A stretch of DNA of 6,609 nt from assembly GCA_029007415.1 (NCBI GenBank), contig JAQXHT010000027.1, positions 1 through 6,609 of the forward strand, written 5' to 3'. This stretch comes from a bacterium. GTDB lineage: Bacteria > Bacillota_I > Bacilli_A > RF39 > UBA660. The number at the start of each line of letters is the position of its first letter. Position 1 is the first letter of the stretch. Shown piece by piece: positions 5,581 through 6,609 of this stretch. The notes beneath the pieces were generated by a model. The model did not search any database, was not told the origin of the DNA, and worked only from the letters and a program-made list of their open reading frames with translations. Position numbers and translations under genes: made by a program.

Positions 5581-6537
5581 ATGAATAATAATGAAAATAA
5601 TACAAATCAAGTAAATACTAGTTTAAATAATACTACTAATATTCAACCTCAACCAGTACAACCAGCGCAGCCAGTATCAGATACTACTAATGTAACACCT
5701 GTATCTGCTCCTACTGAACAAGTTCAAACTACTACACAACCAGTCACTCCAGTTCAACAACCGGTAGTAAATCAAGCACCACAACAAGTAAGTTCTACTC
5801 CGCAAACAAAAGTTGTTAAAGTAGAACAGGTTAAAGAAGTAGTAAAAGAAGTTCCAGTAGCACCTGTTACTAATCAAGTTCAAACACCACCACCTGCCAA
5901 TAATGGAACAGTTCCACCTGCTCAACCAGAAGTAAAGACAGAGGTAGTAGTAAAACCAAAATCTAGGATAGGTGGTATATTTAGTTCACTTCTTTTAATT
6001 GCTTTTATCATTTTCTTATTTGCATTTGTTTATTATTTACCACAAATAAGTCAATATATAGAAGATTATAAAAAGCAAAAAAGTGGTGTAGAGGATGGGT
6101 CAATGAAAACTGGTACTATGACTTGTACATATACTAGAGAAAATAATGAAGATATTACTACTACTTATGATATAACTTTTAGTTATGTTAAGAATAAGTT
6201 AAAAAAGACAGAGCAAGTTACTTCTTACAAGTTAATTGATAGCGCTACTAGTACAGCTACTTTGGAAGATTCAGATAAAGCTTGTCAAAATTTAAAGACT
6301 GAGCTTGTTGGAGTAAGTGGTATTGATATTGATTGTTCGTTAACAGCTGTTTTACAAAAGACAACTCAAACGATTGATTATACATCTTTTAACGCTAAAG
6401 AAGTAGAAACTAATATAGCTGAGTTCAAAGGTTTTTATCCAGAGTATCAATTGGATCAAAGTATAGCGGCAATCAAGAGTAATTTACAAGATGCTGGCTA
6501 TAAATGTATTAATAGAGATGCCGATGCAAATTCATAG
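5581..6537 (+). CDS. Unrecognised single-pass membrane protein with Pro/Gln/Thr/Val-rich N-terminus and four-cysteine outer domain
   Basis: I do not recognise this 318-residue protein. Residues 1-30 are Asn/Thr/Gln-rich and 22-125 are rich in Pro, Gln, Val and Thr with repeated PVQP/PAQP/PVTPVQQPV-like units and a VEQVKEVVKEVPV stretch; this part is probably disordered. A basic patch (KPKSR, 125-129) precedes one membrane helix (about 131-153). By the positive-inside rule the N-terminus stays in the cytoplasm and residues 154-318 lie outside. After a charged stretch (160-170) the outer domain begins MTCTYTRENNEDITTTYDITF, followed by alternating polar/hydrophobic residues suggesting beta strands. 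Its only cysteines are C182, C235, C252 and C309, which could form two disulfides. The opening recalls small secreted lipoprotein folds of the DUF1307/YehR type, but this is weak. It has its own promoter and terminator, so it is not simply an operon member. There is no signal peptidase site or lipobox. Confidence 0.8.
   Translation: MNNNENNTNQVNTSLNNTTNIQPQPVQPAQPVSDTTNVTPVSAPTEQVQTTTQPVTPVQQPVVNQAPQQVSSTPQTKVVKVEQVKEVVKEVPVAPVTNQVQTPPPANNGTVPPAQPEVKTEVVVKPKSRIGGIFSSLLLIAFIIFLFAFVYYLPQISQYIEDYKKQKSGVEDGSMKTGTMTCTYTRENNEDITTTYDITFSYVKNKLKKTEQVTSYKLIDSATSTATLEDSDKACQNLKTELVGVSGIDIDCSLTAVLQKTTQTIDYTSFNAKEVETNIAEFKGFYPEYQLDQSIAAIKSNLQDAGYKCINRDADANS
5640..5940 (+). repeat. Low-complexity Pro/Gln/Val/Thr-rich coding tract
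   Basis: About 300 bases encode degenerate PVQP/PAQP/PVTPVQQPV-like units in the cytoplasmic part of the unknown membrane protein. The units share composition and short CCA-GTA/CAA-CAA codon runs but are not exact tandem copies. Confidence 0.5.
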
Positions 6538-6562
6538 GATTAATTTCTTATGAATTTTTTTT
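6528..6562 (+). terminator. Intrinsic terminator after the unknown membrane protein gene
   Basis: AAATTCATA (6528-6536) pairs perfectly with TATGAATTT (6549-6557) around a 12-base loop, followed by a run of eight T (6555-6562). The TAG stop (6535-6537) lies within the stem and loop. The stem is AT-rich, but its length and T-run make this the best terminator in the window. Confidence 0.7.
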
Positions 6563-6563
6563 G

Positions 6564-6569
6564 TATAAT
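6564..6569 (+). promoter_or_regulatory. Possible -10 box for the gene at the right edge
   Basis: A perfect TATAAT directly follows the terminator T-run. No good -35 is found at 16-18 bases upstream, and the implied start point (about 6576) is only a few bases before the possible ATG at 6581, so it may be a chance match. Confidence 0.3.
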
Positions 6570-6580
6570 AGGAAATTTAA

Positions 6581-6609
6581 ATGGTTATAGAATTATTAAG
6601 ACAATTCGA
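6581..6609 (+). CDS. Possible start of a further gene, cut by the right edge
   Basis: An ATG at 6581 opens a frame reading MVIELLRQF to the window end with no stop. AGGA at 6570-6573, seven bases upstream, is a weak ribosome binding site. Nine codons are too few to name a product, and the frame could be chance. Confidence 0.35.

Noticed and set aside
5677..5925. Minus-strand open frame opposite the Pro/Gln/Val-rich tract
   Set aside because: Composition (Trp, Tyr, Phe, Arg runs) is what the reverse of a low-complexity tract gives; the + strand has a strong ribosome binding site and promoter.
1..6609. Mycoplasma genetic code (TGA as Trp)
   Set aside because: Conserved proteins end in TGA at the expected length, and Trp is encoded by TGG at conserved positions.
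1..6609. A new defence or mobile system
   Set aside because: Apart from the remnant at the left, all genes with known families are core housekeeping; no transposase, integrase, nuclease, toxin pair, exact direct repeats or CRISPR array can be seen.

Overview
The window is strongly AT-rich and almost fully coding, with every recognisable gene on the + strand. It carries the core of a housekeeping block typical of low-GC Gram-positive bacteria: rlmN, prpC (PP2C phosphatase), prkC (PASTA-domain Ser/Thr kinase), rsgA (ribosome-assembly GTPase) and rpe (pentose-phosphate epimerase). This order is known from Bacillus and many other Bacillota. AT richness, strong AGGAGG/GGTGA ribosome binding sites and TATAAT boxes suggest an AT-rich member of the Bacilli or a related lineage, possibly an uncultured gut organism (inference). 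TGA is used as a stop (rlmN and prpC both end in TGA at conserved C-termini) and Trp is TGG, so this is not a code-4 mycoplasma.

Layout. Positions 2-388 hold the end of a reading frame that enters from the left edge. It begins like an FtsX/MacB-type ABC transporter permease but stops after about 130 codons, and its C-terminal half looks unrelated, so it is probably a gene remnant. A weak hairpin with a T-run (378-406) and a promoter with an extended -10 box (447-455) separate it from the operon. Positions 480-5536 are a tightly packed five-gene operon. rlmN/prpC, prpC/prkC and rsgA/rpe overlap by 1-4 bases at stop/start, and prkC-rsgA are 14 bases apart, so translational coupling is likely. 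After rpe, where thiamine pyrophosphokinase often follows in Bacillota, there is instead a new promoter (5527-5555) and an unrecognised 318-residue single-pass membrane protein (5581-6537). Its N-terminus is Pro/Gln/Thr/Val-rich and its extracellular domain has four cysteines. A good intrinsic terminator (6528-6562) closes it, followed at once by a -10-like box and a possible start of another gene cut by the right edge.

How the genes work together. PrkC and PrpC form an opposing kinase/phosphatase pair that senses cell-wall material through three extracellular PASTA domains. RsgA acts in 30S maturation and RlmN methylates 23S rRNA A2503 and tRNA, so the operon links envelope-responsive signalling to ribosome function, with Rpe as a metabolic passenger. 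I see no CRISPR array, tRNA, rRNA, insertion sequence or phage feature. The window is mostly ordinary core genome. The points worth a second look are the chimeric remnant at the left, the unknown membrane protein at the right, and a few motif deviations inside otherwise standard enzymes.
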